A DNA stretch of 64,000 nucleotides, from positions 29,284-93,283 of the forward strand of contig JACKBV010000017.1 in NCBI GenBank assembly GCA_020634315.1. The letters run 5' to 3'. The DNA comes from Ardenticatenaceae bacterium. Lineage in GTDB: Bacteria > Chloroflexota > Anaerolineae > Promineifilales > Promineifilaceae. Numbering within the stretch: position 1 is the stretch's first letter; each line of letters opens with the position of its first letter. Below the pieces are notes generated by a model. That model ran no database searches. It saw nothing but the letters and a program-made list of their open reading frames with translations, and had not been told where the DNA came from. Both the position numbers and the translations under genes were made by a program. Shown here piece by piece: positions 28,150 to 37,442 of this stretch.

Positions 28150-28917
28150 TTAGGAAGAATGGCCGACGCTTTCTGCTGCCAATTGACACAGGAACCATTT
28201 GTCTTCTTCTGTGAGGGGAGCTGTTAGCAGCAGGTCAGGGCGGCGCTGCCAGGTACGGCGCAGCGCTGCCTCGCGCCGCCAACGGTCAATTTTTGCGGCA
28301 TGTCCGGAACGCAGCGTTGCGGGCACTTGCCAGCCGCGAAAGTCGGCCGGTTTGGTGTAATGTGGACCTTCGAGCAGGCCGGTGGCATGGCTGTCTGTCT
28401 CTGCGGCTCCTTCTGCGCCCAAAACGCCGGGCAGTAATCGTGTCACCGCATCTACGATGACCATTGCTGCCAGTTCGCCACCGGTGAGCACGTAATCGCC
28501 AATGGAAATCTCGTCGGTGACTAAGTGTGTGCGCACGCGTTCATCCACCCCTTCGTAACGGCCGCATAGCAAAATGAGGTGTTCTTGCTGGCTGAGTTGC
28601 TGGGCGATGGCTTGTGTAAACGGCCGTCCCTGTGGCGACATCAAAATAATGGGTGGATTGCCAATCGCCGCGGTTGGAGATTGGAGCGTGGAGAGCAGCG
28701 ATTCAACGGCCGTAAAAATTGGCTCAGGTTTTAGCACCATGCCACCGCCGCCGCCAAAAGGCGGTTCATCCGTGATGCGATGTTTGCCGCTGGCATAGTC
28801 GCGGATATTGTGCAGATGTACGGCAAGTTGGCCCATCTCTTGCGCTCGTTTGAGCATACTCTCATTGAGATAGGCAGGAAACATGCCGGGGAAGAGGGTG
28901 AAAATGTCAATGCGCAT
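28150..28917 (-). CDS. trmD: tRNA (guanine-N1-)-methyltransferase TrmD
   Basis: 255 residues. MRIDIFTLFPGMFPAYLNES opens the SPOUT trefoil-knot domain; DEPPFGGGGGMVLKPEPIF, LLCGRYEGVDERV and DEISIGDYVLTGGELAAMV form the SAM-binding knot and active site, with the catalytic Asp in the linker ETDSHATGLLEGPHYTKPAD. It methylates G37 next to the anticodon, preventing frameshifting. The usual neighbours rpsP, rimM and rplS are absent here, so the gene stands apart from the ribosomal operon. A motif copy at 28618 encodes NGR in the segment normally variable among TrmD proteins. Confidence 0.96.
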   Translation of the reverse strand: MRIDIFTLFPGMFPAYLNESMLKRAQEMGQLAVHLHNIRDYASGKHRITDEPPFGGGGGMVLKPEPIFTAVESLLSTLQSPTAAIGNPPIILMSPQGRPFTQAIAQQLSQQEHLILLCGRYEGVDERVRTHLVTDEISIGDYVLTGGELAAMVIVDAVTRLLPGVLGAEGAAETDSHATGLLEGPHYTKPADFRGWQVPATLRSGHAAKIDRWRREAALRRTWQRRPDLLLTAPLTEEDKWFLCQLAAESVGHSS

Positions 28918-29122
28918 GGCGCTAGTCTAAAGCGGAATCTGAAAAAGGTAAAGCGCGGGACGGCCGCCGCCATGTGTTGGCAATGTTATCTTCGCCCATC
29001 TTCTGCTCCCTCAGTATAATTTGCCCAGCAGACAACACGGGCGGCATAAACGTGGCTTTCTTTTCTTTGTGTGTTGGCCCACTTCGTATCTTTGCGTTGA
29101 ATTCTTTTTGAGAGGATGTTGC

Positions 29123-29965
29123 ATGAAAGTTTTGCTTACCGGTGATCGCGGTCAATTGGGAACGGCGCTACGCGCCACGCTGACTGACCATGACGTGACA
29201 GGATTCGATTTGCCCGAAGTAGACATAACCGTAAAAGAGGCGTTGTTTACGGCCGTTTCCGCTGCCAAACCCGACGTCATCATTCATTGTGCAGCCTATA
29301 CCAACGTGGATGGTTGTGCCAAAGACCCGGCGCTGGCCTATCGCGCCAATGGTTTGGGCACGCAAAACGTGGCATTGGCCTGCCTGGAATTTGGTGCAGA
29401 GATGGTTCATGTCAGCACCAACGAGGTTTTTGCCGGGGACAGGCCGGATGGGTATGAAGAATGGATGACGATGAATCCGGTGAACGCATACGGCCGTTCC
29501 AAAGCCGCCGCCGAATTTCATGTGCGCAACATCTTGCCGCGCCATTACATCACCCGCACCGCCTGGCTGTATGCGCCTGGCGGGCGTAATTTCATCCATG
29601 CCATCCTCAACCGTGCCCGCGACACGGGGCAGGTGCGCGTTGTTGTTGATGAAGTGGGCAACCCCACCTATGCCAATGATCTGGCGCAAGCCATTGCCCA
29701 GTTGATCGAGACACACCAGTACGGCACCTATCATTTTGTGAACAGCGGCGCAACGTCGCGTTGGGAATTTGCCAATGAAATTTTGCGCCAGGCCGGGCTG
29801 GAAACGATTGTCAATACCCCCATTTTGAGCAAAGAATTTAAACGCGCTTCGACGCCGCCGCCTTACGCGGCGCTGCACAACATTGCCGGACAGGCGATTG
29901 GCATTACGCTGCGTTCCTGGCAAGCGGCATTGGCCGCCTATGTGCAGGAGCATATCGCCGCTTGA
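29123..29965 (+). CDS. rfbD: dTDP-4-dehydrorhamnose reductase
   Basis: 280 residues from the ATG at 29123 (GAGAGGATGTTGC before it). The Rossmann nucleotide motif is VLLTGDRGQLGTAL; conserved blocks are DVIIHCAAYTNVDGCAKDPA, VHVSTNEVFAGD and the catalytic Tyr/Lys in NAYGRSKAAAEFHVR (Y about 122, K about 126). It reduces dTDP-6-deoxy-L-lyxo-4-hexulose to dTDP-L-rhamnose for surface polysaccharides. Neighbouring GT2 genes fit that role, though rfbA, rfbB and rfbC are not in view. Its stop overlaps the start of a damaged second copy. Confidence 0.88.
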   Translation: MKVLLTGDRGQLGTALRATLTDHDVTGFDLPEVDITVKEALFTAVSAAKPDVIIHCAAYTNVDGCAKDPALAYRANGLGTQNVALACLEFGAEMVHVSTNEVFAGDRPDGYEEWMTMNPVNAYGRSKAAAEFHVRNILPRHYITRTAWLYAPGGRNFIHAILNRARDTGQVRVVVDEVGNPTYANDLAQAIAQLIETHQYGTYHFVNSGATSRWEFANEILRQAGLETIVNTPILSKEFKRASTPPPYAALHNIAGQAIGITLRSWQAALAAYVQEHIAA

Positions 29966-30910
29966 GCCAGCTGCGCCGCGCTTTGGTGACTGGGGCGACG
30001 CAGGGCGTGGGGTTGGTGCTGGCACGATGGCTGGCGGTGGCAGGTTGGCAGCTTGTTTTAACGTCGCGGCGCGAGGAAGTGGTAACGGCCGTTGCCGCTG
30101 AACTATCTGCGAATACACGTGTCATTCCTTGCCCTGGTGACATTGCCAACCCTGCTTACCGCTGGCAATTGGATACGGCCGTTGCCGCATTAGGTGGACT
30201 TGACCTGGTCATCCATTGTGCCGCCTACACCGACGTGGATGGTTGTGCCCGTGACCCACAGCGTGCCTACCGCATTAATGCGTTGGGTACGCAAAATGTA
30301 ACGCTGGCTTGCCTGGAATTTGGCGCGGAGATGGTTCACATCAGCACCAATGAAGTGTTTGCCGGGGATTGTCCGGCTGGTTATGAGGAGTGGATGCCCC
30401 TGAATCCGGTGAATGCATACGGCCGTTCAAGGCCGCAGCCGAGTTTTATGTGCGTCACCACCTCAGCCACTTTTACATTGTGCGTACCGCCTGGGTGTAT
30501 GCACAAGATGGGTCGTAACTTCATCCATGCGATTTTGCGGCAGGCTCGACAGAACGGCCGTTTACACGTCGTCGCCGATGAAGTGGGCAGTCCGACAGCG
30601 GCCGCAGACCTGGCCGCAGCCATCTTGCAGTTGGTAGCCGCACGCCAGTTTGGCGTTTATCATTTTGTGAAGACGTAGATGGCTGTGCCCGTGACCCGCA
30701 GCGTGCCTATCGCGCCAATGCGCTGGGTACGCAAAATATGGCGCTGGCTTGCCAGAAGTGCCAATAACGCCTATCCTCACGACGGCATATCAACGAGCAT
30801 CAACGCCACCGGCTTATGCAATTTTGCACAATGTTGCCGGACGCGCACTGGGGATTGTTTTACGCCCCTGGCAAGAGGCGTTGGCTGCATATTTGAGGAG
30901 TGAAAACTGA
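29962..30910 (+). pseudogene. Chimeric, decayed second copy of rfbD
   Basis: From an overlap with rfbD, the first ~85 residues are a classical short-chain dehydrogenase start (ALVTGATQGVGLVLARWLAV). At VIHCAAYTDVDGCARDPQRA the sequence becomes a close paralogue of rfbD. After NAYGRS (30425) the frame is wrong until about 30512, then GRNFIHAILRQARQNGRLHV follows and a stop at 30678. The DVDGCARDPQRAYRANALGT block then repeats at about 30672-30765, and an RfbD C-terminus (STPPAYAILHNVAGRALGIV) closes at 30910. This looks like unequal recombination among tandem copies plus indels. The combined product is unlikely to work. Confidence 0.75.
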
Positions 30911-30944
30911 TTCACACAGCGCAAAAGATAATTTTGAGGTCATG

Positions 30945-33026
30945 ATGAATAAGCAACCCATACCCCCACTGGCTGAAAAACGGCCGTATCCCATCACCAC
31001 CCATGATCATACCCGCGTAGACGACTATTACTGGCTGCGCGAGAAAACCAATCCGGATGTTCTTGCCCATTTGCAGGCGGAGAATACCTATACTCAGGCC
31101 GTGATGGCGCATACTGAGTCGTTGCAGGCGCAGCTATACACAGAATTGGTTGGCCGCATTCAGGAGACAGATCAGACGGCACCTGTGAAGCGTGGCGATT
31201 ACTACTACTATTCGCGGACGGAGGCGGGGAAACAGTATCGTGTTTACGGCCGTAAACACGGCAGCCTGGATGCCCCCGAAGAGGTGCTGCTCGACCTGAA
31301 CACATTGGCGGCAGACAATGGCTATGATTACCTTGTCTTAGGCGCGTTTAAAGTTAGCCCAAACCAAAATATCCTGGCCTTTGCGCTGGACACCGATGGC
31401 GCGGAAAATTTTGTCGTCTCCTTCAAAGACTTGACCACAGGCGACCTGCTGCCCGATCAAATCACCCAGGTAAGCTACACGGCCGAATGGGCCAATGACA
31501 ATCGGACATTTTTCTACACGCGTCAGGATGAGGCCAAGCGCAGCGCCTATCTCTATCGGCACACATTGGGCAGCGAGGCCGCAGTCGATCCATTAATCTA
31601 TGCGGAATCAGATGAGCTGTATCGAGTCTATATAGGTAAAACGCGCGACCGGCGCTACCTGACTTTAACCGCTGCCAGCATCGAAACAACCGAATGTTAT
31701 TTTTTGGATGCCGATGCGCCAGAAACCGATTTCCAGATAGTCCATCCGCGCGAGAAAGGGCTGCGCTACAACCTGTCCGGTCATCGGGATGGCACATTTT
31801 ATCTGGTCACCAATGCGGATAACGCCACCAATTCCAAGGTGATGACGGCGCTTGCTTCCGCGCCAGAACGTACACAATGGCAGGAACTCATTCCCCATCG
31901 TGCCGCGGTCAAGGTGGACGATGTCGATTTGTTTGCCGACCACATGGTGGTGTACGAACGCGAAAATGGCCTGAAAACGATGCGCGTCACCGATTTGCGC
32001 ACAGATGCCACGCACGCCGTTGCCTTTCCTGATCCTGTTTACACCTATCTCCATGAGAGCAACCCGGAGTTTGCCACGCGCACATTGCGCTTTGTCTACT
32101 CTTCCCTGACAACGGCCGATTCTGACATTGATTACGACATGGAGACGCAGACCTGGACGGTCGTGAAGCAGATGCCGGTGTTGGGTGGGTATGACCCGGC
32201 TCATTATGTATCGGAGCGGATTTGGGCAACGGCCGTTGACGGCACAAACATCCCCATCTCCCTCGTGTATCGCCGTGGCACTGTCCGCGATGGCAACAAT
32301 CCTTGCTTTCTTTATGGCTACGGTTCATATGGCTTTAGCATGGAACCCCGCTTCAAAATGGAACTGCTCAGCTTGCTTGATCGCGGTTTCATCTACGCCA
32401 TTGCCCACATTCGCGGTGGGCAAGAAATGGGGCGAGCCTGGTATGAGCAAGGCAAATACCTGCACAAGAAAAACACCTTTACCGACTTCATCGCTTGTGG
32501 TCGGCATCTAATCGCCCAAAACTATACCAGCCGCGAGAAAATGGTGATCATGGGGCGCAGCGCCGGCGGTTTGTTGATGGGCGCCGTGCTCAACATGGCT
32601 CCCGATCTGGCGTATGCGGCCGTTGCCGGTGTGCCCTTCGTCGATGTCGTCACCACCATGCTCGACGAAACCATCCCCCTGACGGTGGGTGAATTTGAGG
32701 AGTGGGGCAATCCCAAAAACAAAGAATATTACGACTACATGCTCTCCTACTCGCCCTATGACAATGTGGAAGCAAAAGATTATCCGCACATTCTCGTCAC
32801 GGCCGGGCTGAACGATCCCCGCGTCGCTTATTGGGAACCGGCAAAATGGGTGACAAAGCTGCGCCGCACAAAGACAGATGCCAATCGCCTCTTGTTTAAG
32901 GTATTCATGGGCGCCGGGCATTTCAGCAGCAGCGGCCGTTACGATTACCTGAAAGACACAGCGTTTGAGTACGCTTTTATCCTGGATACACTTCAAGTAA
33001 GTGACGGCGTCACGGCTGAGCATTAA
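30945..33026 (+). CDS. ptrB: Oligopeptidase B (S9 family serine peptidase)
   Basis: 693 residues from the ATG at 30945, five bases after GAGG; frames reach back to 30900 within the pseudogene tail. The N-terminal seven-blade propeller gates the active site (YYWLREKTNPDVLAHLQAEN opens the family). Catalytic triad: Ser in GRSAGGLLMGAVLN (about 538), Asp in GLNDPRVAYWEPAKW (about 623), His in GAGHFSSSGRYD (about 658). It cleaves short peptides after basic residues in the cytoplasm or periplasm. It follows the damaged rfbD region by about 35 bases. The assignment to oligopeptidase B rather than prolyl oligopeptidase rests on the GxSAGG and DPRVxYWEPAKW motifs. Confidence 0.93.
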   Translation: MNKQPIPPLAEKRPYPITTHDHTRVDDYYWLREKTNPDVLAHLQAENTYTQAVMAHTESLQAQLYTELVGRIQETDQTAPVKRGDYYYYSRTEAGKQYRVYGRKHGSLDAPEEVLLDLNTLAADNGYDYLVLGAFKVSPNQNILAFALDTDGAENFVVSFKDLTTGDLLPDQITQVSYTAEWANDNRTFFYTRQDEAKRSAYLYRHTLGSEAAVDPLIYAESDELYRVYIGKTRDRRYLTLTAASIETTECYFLDADAPETDFQIVHPREKGLRYNLSGHRDGTFYLVTNADNATNSKVMTALASAPERTQWQELIPHRAAVKVDDVDLFADHMVVYERENGLKTMRVTDLRTDATHAVAFPDPVYTYLHESNPEFATRTLRFVYSSLTTADSDIDYDMETQTWTVVKQMPVLGGYDPAHYVSERIWATAVDGTNIPISLVYRRGTVRDGNNPCFLYGYGSYGFSMEPRFKMELLSLLDRGFIYAIAHIRGGQEMGRAWYEQGKYLHKKNTFTDFIACGRHLIAQNYTSREKMVIMGRSAGGLLMGAVLNMAPDLAYAAVAGVPFVDVVTTMLDETIPLTVGEFEEWGNPKNKEYYDYMLSYSPYDNVEAKDYPHILVTAGLNDPRVAYWEPAKWVTKLRRTKTDANRLLFKVFMGAGHFSSSGRYDYLKDTAFEYAFILDTLQVSDGVTAEH

Positions 33027-33037
33027 TTCAGTGACAG

Positions 33038-33080
33038 GCCATGTCAGGCTGCGCAAAACCATCGTTTAGCCTGACATGGC
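33038..33080 (+). terminator. Hairpin between oligopeptidase B and the GT2 gene
   Basis: GCCATGTCAGGCT and AGCCTGACATGGC (13-base perfect stem, 17-base loop) start 12 bases after the peptidase stop. No T run follows. The right arm contains an ATG (33076) in frame with the next gene, which argues for the later ATG at 33133 as its start. Confidence 0.55.
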
Positions 33081-33132
33081 AAAACAAAATTCACACGCGG
33101 CCCGGTTCACCGGGCGTAACAATGCAAACATC

Positions 33133-34098
33133 ATGCCTGCTGCCTCTATCATCATCCCCCACCTGAATGGCAAACAACATCTAGACGATTGCTTGCAATC
33201 GCTGCAACGGCAAACCTTCACCGATTATGAGGTCATCCTTGTCGATAATGGCTCTCATGATGGCAGCCAGGCCTATGTGCGTGAGCGCTACCCGGATGTG
33301 ATCTTGCTGGAATTGGGGCAGAATCGCGGGTTTACGGGGGCGTGCAACGCGGGTTGGGCAGCGGCGCAAGGGGAGATCATCATCTTGCTGAACAACGACA
33401 CGGAAGCAGATTCGCGCTGGCTGGCAGAAGTCGTCGGCGCTTTTCAGCGTTACCCCGATGTGGGGAGTGTTGCCAGCAAAATGCTGCTTTTTGACCGGCG
33501 TGACCATTTGCACACAGCCGGGGACTTTGTGCGTGTAGATGGCATTCCCGGCAATCGCGGTGTGTGGCAGTTGGATGAAGGGCAGTTTGCGCAGGAGGAG
33601 CCGGTTTTTAGCGCCTGTGGCGGCGCGGCGGCGTATCGGCGCAGCATGTTGGCGGAGATTGGCTTTCTCGACGATGACTTTTTCTTTTCCTGTGAAGATG
33701 TCGATATGGGATGGCGGGCGAATCTGGCGGGGTGGCGTGTGTTGTATGTGCCAACGGCCGTTATCTATCACAAGCTAAAAGCGACGGGCGGCAATACCAT
33801 CGCCAGCTATTATGACGGCCGTAATTTCCTTTACCTTATCTGGAAAAATTACCCAACCAGTTTGCTGCGCCGTCATTGGCGCAGCGTTGCCAGGGCACAG
33901 ATTGCGATCACACGCGAGGCGCTGCGCCATTGGCGCGGGGCGGCGGCGCGTGCGCGGCTGCGCGGGCAGTTGGCTGGATTGTGGGGCTTGCCCAAAATGT
34001 GGCGGAAGCGCCGCCAGATTCAAGCCAAACGACGGATTAGCGACGAAACCCTGACGCAGCGCTTGACCCCGGTTGACGATCCTCCAGAGCAACGGTAA
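33133..34098 (+). CDS. Glycosyltransferase family 2 (rhamnosyltransferase-like)
   Basis: From the ATG at 33133 the protein opens PAASIIIPHLNGKQHLDDCL, a typical GT2 (GT-A fold) start; an ATG at 33076 lies in a hairpin and adds 19 low-complexity residues. Motifs: VILVDNGSHDGSQAYVRERY (nucleotide site), NRGFTGACNAGWAAAQGEII, LLNNDTEADSRWL (metal DxD-like) and the catalytic-site FFFSCEDVDMGWR (ED). The C-terminal Arg-rich helices suggest membrane contact. Family members of this form often add rhamnose, which would suit the nearby rfbD. A second GT2 gene follows 15 bases later. Confidence 0.9.
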   Translation: MPAASIIIPHLNGKQHLDDCLQSLQRQTFTDYEVILVDNGSHDGSQAYVRERYPDVILLELGQNRGFTGACNAGWAAAQGEIIILLNNDTEADSRWLAEVVGAFQRYPDVGSVASKMLLFDRRDHLHTAGDFVRVDGIPGNRGVWQLDEGQFAQEEPVFSACGGAAAYRRSMLAEIGFLDDDFFFSCEDVDMGWRANLAGWRVLYVPTAVIYHKLKATGGNTIASYYDGRNFLYLIWKNYPTSLLRRHWRSVARAQIAITREALRHWRGAAARARLRGQLAGLWGLPKMWRKRRQIQAKRRISDETLTQRLTPVDDPPEQR

Positions 34099-34152
34099 GA
34101 TTGCCCACTTTGGATGAAAAATTTGATTACTGGACATAGAGAACCGCAGATC

Positions 34153-34956
34153 ATGGATCAGAATGGACCTTATTTGAGTGTGGTCATTCCTGCCTATAAC
34201 GAAGCAAAGCGAATTGCGCCCACACTTGACGCTGTTTACACCTACTTGACTGCCCAACCGTACAGTTGGGAATTACTGGTTGCCCTGGATGGGCCAACGG
34301 ATGATACCTTACGCATTATTGAAGCGTTTGCTGTTGGCAAAGAGAATGTGCGCTGGCTGGATCGGAAAGTGAACCAGGGCAAAGGGTACACATTGCGTGA
34401 AGGGATGTTGGCGGCCAAAGGGCAAATCCGCCTGTTTATGGATGCTGACAATTCCACCGATATTGCTCATTTTGAGAAGATGAAACCCCTGTTTGAGCAG
34501 GGGGCTGATGTGGTGATTGCCTCCCGTGACAGCAAAGATGTCCCGGAGGCGCGGCAAGCTGTGCCGCAGCCATTTTTTAAGCGTTTTTTAGGGAATGCGG
34601 GCAATTTGATTATCCAGTTATTGGTGGTGCCGGGTATTTGGGATACGCGTTGTGGTTTTAAGGCGTTTACGGCCGAAGTCGCGGAGCAGGTTTTTGCTGT
34701 GGCGCGTATGAATGGGTGGAGCATTGATGATGAGGCGCTGGCGCTGGCACGCCGTTTTGGCTACAAGATTCAGATGGTTGCGGCTAATTGGATTGATGCC
34801 GAAGGCACGCACGTCAGCAAGCTGGATTATTTGAAGAATATTTTTGAAGCTGGCCGTATTCGGTGGAATTTATTGACGGGTGTTTACGGCCGTTCCCCAT
34901 CCACGCCAGAATCCCCTGTTTCATCACCGCGCAGCCCGATTGTGCGCAAGCCATAA
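34153..34956 (+). CDS. GT2 polyprenyl-phosphate hexosyltransferase (dolichyl-phosphate glucosyltransferase-like)
   Basis: About 267 residues from ATG 34153 (alternative ATG 34114). LSVVIPAYNEAKRIAPTLDA, LLVALDGPTDDT, GKGYTLREGMLAAKGQIRLF and MDADNSTDIAHFEKMKPL (DxD) mark the DPM/ALG5-like GT2 group; GIWDTRCGFKAFTAEVAEQV with WSIDDEALALARRFGYKI follows. There are no membrane helices, unlike some relatives. It would make a lipid-phosphate sugar used as donor by GT-C enzymes such as those at 1.9-3.9 and 7.6-10.1 kb (inference). A C-terminal tail of Ser/Pro residues seems unstructured. Confidence 0.88.
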   Translation: MDQNGPYLSVVIPAYNEAKRIAPTLDAVYTYLTAQPYSWELLVALDGPTDDTLRIIEAFAVGKENVRWLDRKVNQGKGYTLREGMLAAKGQIRLFMDADNSTDIAHFEKMKPLFEQGADVVIASRDSKDVPEARQAVPQPFFKRFLGNAGNLIIQLLVVPGIWDTRCGFKAFTAEVAEQVFAVARMNGWSIDDEALALARRFGYKIQMVAANWIDAEGTHVSKLDYLKNIFEAGRIRWNLLTGVYGRSPSTPESPVSSPRSPIVRKP

Positions 34957-34977
34957 GTTGTATTTTCTCGTCAGGCG

Positions 34978-36141
34978 CTAAACCGGGGGCTGTTCGCCTG
35001 CTTTCCAGGCGACATTGGTTAGCTCGGCCAGGGCTTGCTGCCCGTCATCGTAAAAGTGCCCGAATCTGTTCACATACCAGGCGGCGAGAAGCGGCAAAAC
35101 GGCCGTTACGCCTACCAGCAACGCGATTGTTAGGCCAGCGCCCGCCCAGGGCAGCATCGCCTCTCTGAAATGCCCCAACAAGGCCAACAGCAAACTGATC
35201 ACAAAAATGACAACGGCGCTGCTGCCGATGAGGATGGCCCAACGGCGTGCTTTTTGCATGGAAGCACGCCGCTGCCCACGCAAATTACCGTTTTGCCCGT
35301 TCATAAAGACCATATGCACCCGACTTTCATCGTCATGGTAGAAGGTGGTGTACAACGGCAAGAGCAGTTGTGTCCAGTTTTGTGCATCAAAATCGGCCGT
35401 CCAACGAAACTCGCGGATATGGTCGGCTGCTGCCGCCTGACGGCACTCTTCGGCGGCAATCTTTTTCAAGCTTTCGCGTGCTTCGGTCCAGGCGTCGGCG
35501 GGGGGGCGGTTTGGCAAATGGGCAGCGGCTTGAATTAAGTCGTCGGGGCGATACGGCCGTATCCCATTTAGCTGATAAGTGCCCAAGGCGAGTTCAAGTA
35601 ATCGTTGTTCCTCAAGCGCCGGGGCCATTTGGTTGTCATAATGACGATTGAGCCGTCCCAGACGCGGCTCCCAGCGAATGCGTGTTTCGCGCACTTCTTG
35701 CGTGCGCCACTGCCCGCTTTGGAATGCTTCTTTGTGGCTGACCACCTGATAGTTGTAGCCCATTTCTGCCTGCCAGGTTGCCTGCGCGTTGGCGTCTACC
35801 AGCCACAAGGGCAAGTAGATGGGCTGTAAACGCGCCAATAAATTTTGTGGCGATAGATCAGCCGGAGCAAACCAGGTCTTTTTGGCAAACTGCGCCAGAT
35901 TTTCCTGTATGTTGACATCGGTGATGGTGAAGGGGAGCAGCAGTTCTGGCGGCTGCGTGTAGACGGGGCGGTCAACGGCCGTATCCAGTGCATCCAGGCT
36001 TTCTTGCCCGCAGTAGGGGCAGATGGTTAACGGCCGTTGCGGCGGCAGCAAAAACACGCCATCACATTGCCAGCAGCCCGCCAACGTCAAAGGTTGTCCC
36101 CATGTATCTGTCCAGGTGGTTTTGGTGGTATTAAGCATCAT
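34978..36141 (-). CDS. Zinc-ribbon membrane protein, paralogue A
   Basis: 387 residues, function unknown. A zinc ribbon (C23, C26, C41, C44) opens the protein; a soluble middle region has LLLPFTITDVNIQENLAQFA and QPIYLPLWLVDANAQATW; then LLLPLYTTFYHDDESRVHMV and MNGQNGNLRGQR precede two transmembrane helices (about 300-325 and 335-360). The gene downstream of it in transcription order is none; upstream is a longer paralogue (36162-37376) with the same PLY...V.(I/F)NGQ.G...GQR block. Proteins of this kind are sometimes misnamed primosomal N' because of the ribbon. A role in the membrane, perhaps handling a metal or membrane protein, is only a guess. Confidence 0.7.
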   Translation of the reverse strand: MMLNTTKTTWTDTWGQPLTLAGCWQCDGVFLLPPQRPLTICPYCGQESLDALDTAVDRPVYTQPPELLLPFTITDVNIQENLAQFAKKTWFAPADLSPQNLLARLQPIYLPLWLVDANAQATWQAEMGYNYQVVSHKEAFQSGQWRTQEVRETRIRWEPRLGRLNRHYDNQMAPALEEQRLLELALGTYQLNGIRPYRPDDLIQAAAHLPNRPPADAWTEARESLKKIAAEECRQAAAADHIREFRWTADFDAQNWTQLLLPLYTTFYHDDESRVHMVFMNGQNGNLRGQRRASMQKARRWAILIGSSAVVIFVISLLLALLGHFREAMLPWAGAGLTIALLVGVTAVLPLLAAWYVNRFGHFYDDGQQALAELTNVAWKAGEQPPV

Positions 36142-36161
36142 CGTGCCGTTGCCTGACTCCT

Positions 36162-37376
36162 TTAAGCGTCATCCATTTGTAGCGCTGTCTGCACGGCGCG
36201 AATGATGAAAACAAGCGCACCAATCAGAGCCAGCACAGCAACAAAACCAACCGGTACGCCCACATCGGCTGTGGCGACGTTGTTGGATAGGTAGAGAGAG
36301 AGCAGACCAAGCAGGATGGCGGGAAGCATGGAAACGGCCGTTACCCCAATCACCTTGCGCCAATCCACCGGCCGCTGTCCGGCAATCTTCCCCGATTGCC
36401 CATTGATCATCACTTGAAACCGCTCATTGCCATATGCATAAGTCGCCAGATACAGCGGCAGCAAAATATAGCGCCACGTTTCCTTGCTAAAGTCCAGACT
36501 CATGCTGAAATTGCGCATACGCTGCGAGGTCGCCTGCGTGCGGCAGGCCGCTTTGGTGCGCTGGCGCATAGCATCGCGCCCCAATTCCCACGCTTCCTCC
36601 AGCCCAATGTCATATGCTTGCGCCTGCATTCCCGCCAGATAACTGGCATCGTAAGGAACCAATTCTTGCAAATCATAGCCGCGCATCTGGCGCAGCAGCA
36701 CTTTGCTAATTTGGTTGCTGCCGTTCACCAGCAAATCATCGTGAAACTGTTCCACATTGCCCGATTCCCAACGCCATTCGGTGACAGTTTTCGTCGTGCG
36801 GCGTCCCCCCGACCAGACTGTTTTTTGCTTGGTGTGGGCCACTTCGGCACGCCAATAGGCGCTGGCATGTGCGTCAAATGTCCAGAAAGGAATGTAAATG
36901 GGGGTAAATTCGGCCGTGCGTGCCAATTTTTGCAAATCTTTGGGCAGCATCCAACTGTTTTGCAGCCAATTGGCTGTGATCTGGCGGCAGTTGTCTTCTG
37001 TGGTCTTGAATGGAACCAGGAAACGGGGGCGCAGCACATCTTGAGGTGCTTTTACCTGCACCACCTGGTTTGAGCCGCAGAAGGGGCAGGTGTGGGTGAG
37101 CATGTCGGTGGCGATTGTCGTATGCACGCCACAGCGATTGCAGCTTAATTCTTTCCGCTCAATGCCCCAACCATGTGCCGCTCGTTCGATGGTTTCTACA
37201 GTAAATTCAAACTCGACGGCCGCTTTGCCCACCACCTCTTGCACAGGCGCTTCGTAATGGCCGCAGTGGGTGCAGGTTAACCCACCGTTTTCGGCGCTGT
37301 AGGCGGTGGTGGCATCACACTGCGGGCAGTGGAATTCCACTACCTCCTGTTGCATTTCTTTAGGAGGCCGTGGCAT
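36162..37376 (-). CDS. Zinc-ribbon membrane protein, paralogue B
   Basis: About 404 residues from ATG 37376, which has GAGG five bases before it; an ATG at 37442 has no such site. Counting from 37442, there are two zinc ribbons: C39/C42/C57/C60 (HCPQCDATT, LTCTHCGHY) and C101/C104/C119/C122 (LSCNRCGVHT, HTCPFCGSN). The middle region has PRFLVPFKTTEDNCRQITAN and FTPIYIPFWTFDAHASAYWR, matching paralogue A; the end has YILLPLYLATYAYGNERFQV, INGQSGKIAGQR and two membrane helices. The genes are 20 bases apart and must be co-transcribed. Likely they form a heteromer. Function unknown. Confidence 0.72.
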   Translation of the reverse strand: MPRPPKEMQQEVVEFHCPQCDATTAYSAENGGLTCTHCGHYEAPVQEVVGKAAVEFEFTVETIERAAHGWGIERKELSCNRCGVHTTIATDMLTHTCPFCGSNQVVQVKAPQDVLRPRFLVPFKTTEDNCRQITANWLQNSWMLPKDLQKLARTAEFTPIYIPFWTFDAHASAYWRAEVAHTKQKTVWSGGRRTTKTVTEWRWESGNVEQFHDDLLVNGSNQISKVLLRQMRGYDLQELVPYDASYLAGMQAQAYDIGLEEAWELGRDAMRQRTKAACRTQATSQRMRNFSMSLDFSKETWRYILLPLYLATYAYGNERFQVMINGQSGKIAGQRPVDWRKVIGVTAVSMLPAILLGLLSLYLSNNVATADVGVPVGFVAVLALIGALVFIIRAVQTALQMDDA

Positions 37377-37442
37377 GTATACCTCGATGCCGGATACGGC
37401 CGATTCGGTGAGCACATAATTGTCTGGCGGAAAGGTCATCAT

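Noticed and set aside
29168..30118. Long minus-strand open frame (316 codons) opposite rfbD
   Set aside because: It is antisense to a well conserved enzyme, has no recognisable domain, and open antisense frames are common in this composition.
33076..33132. Upstream ATG for the first GT2 gene
   Set aside because: It lies in the arm of a 13-base hairpin, lacks a binding site and adds residues not typical of the family.
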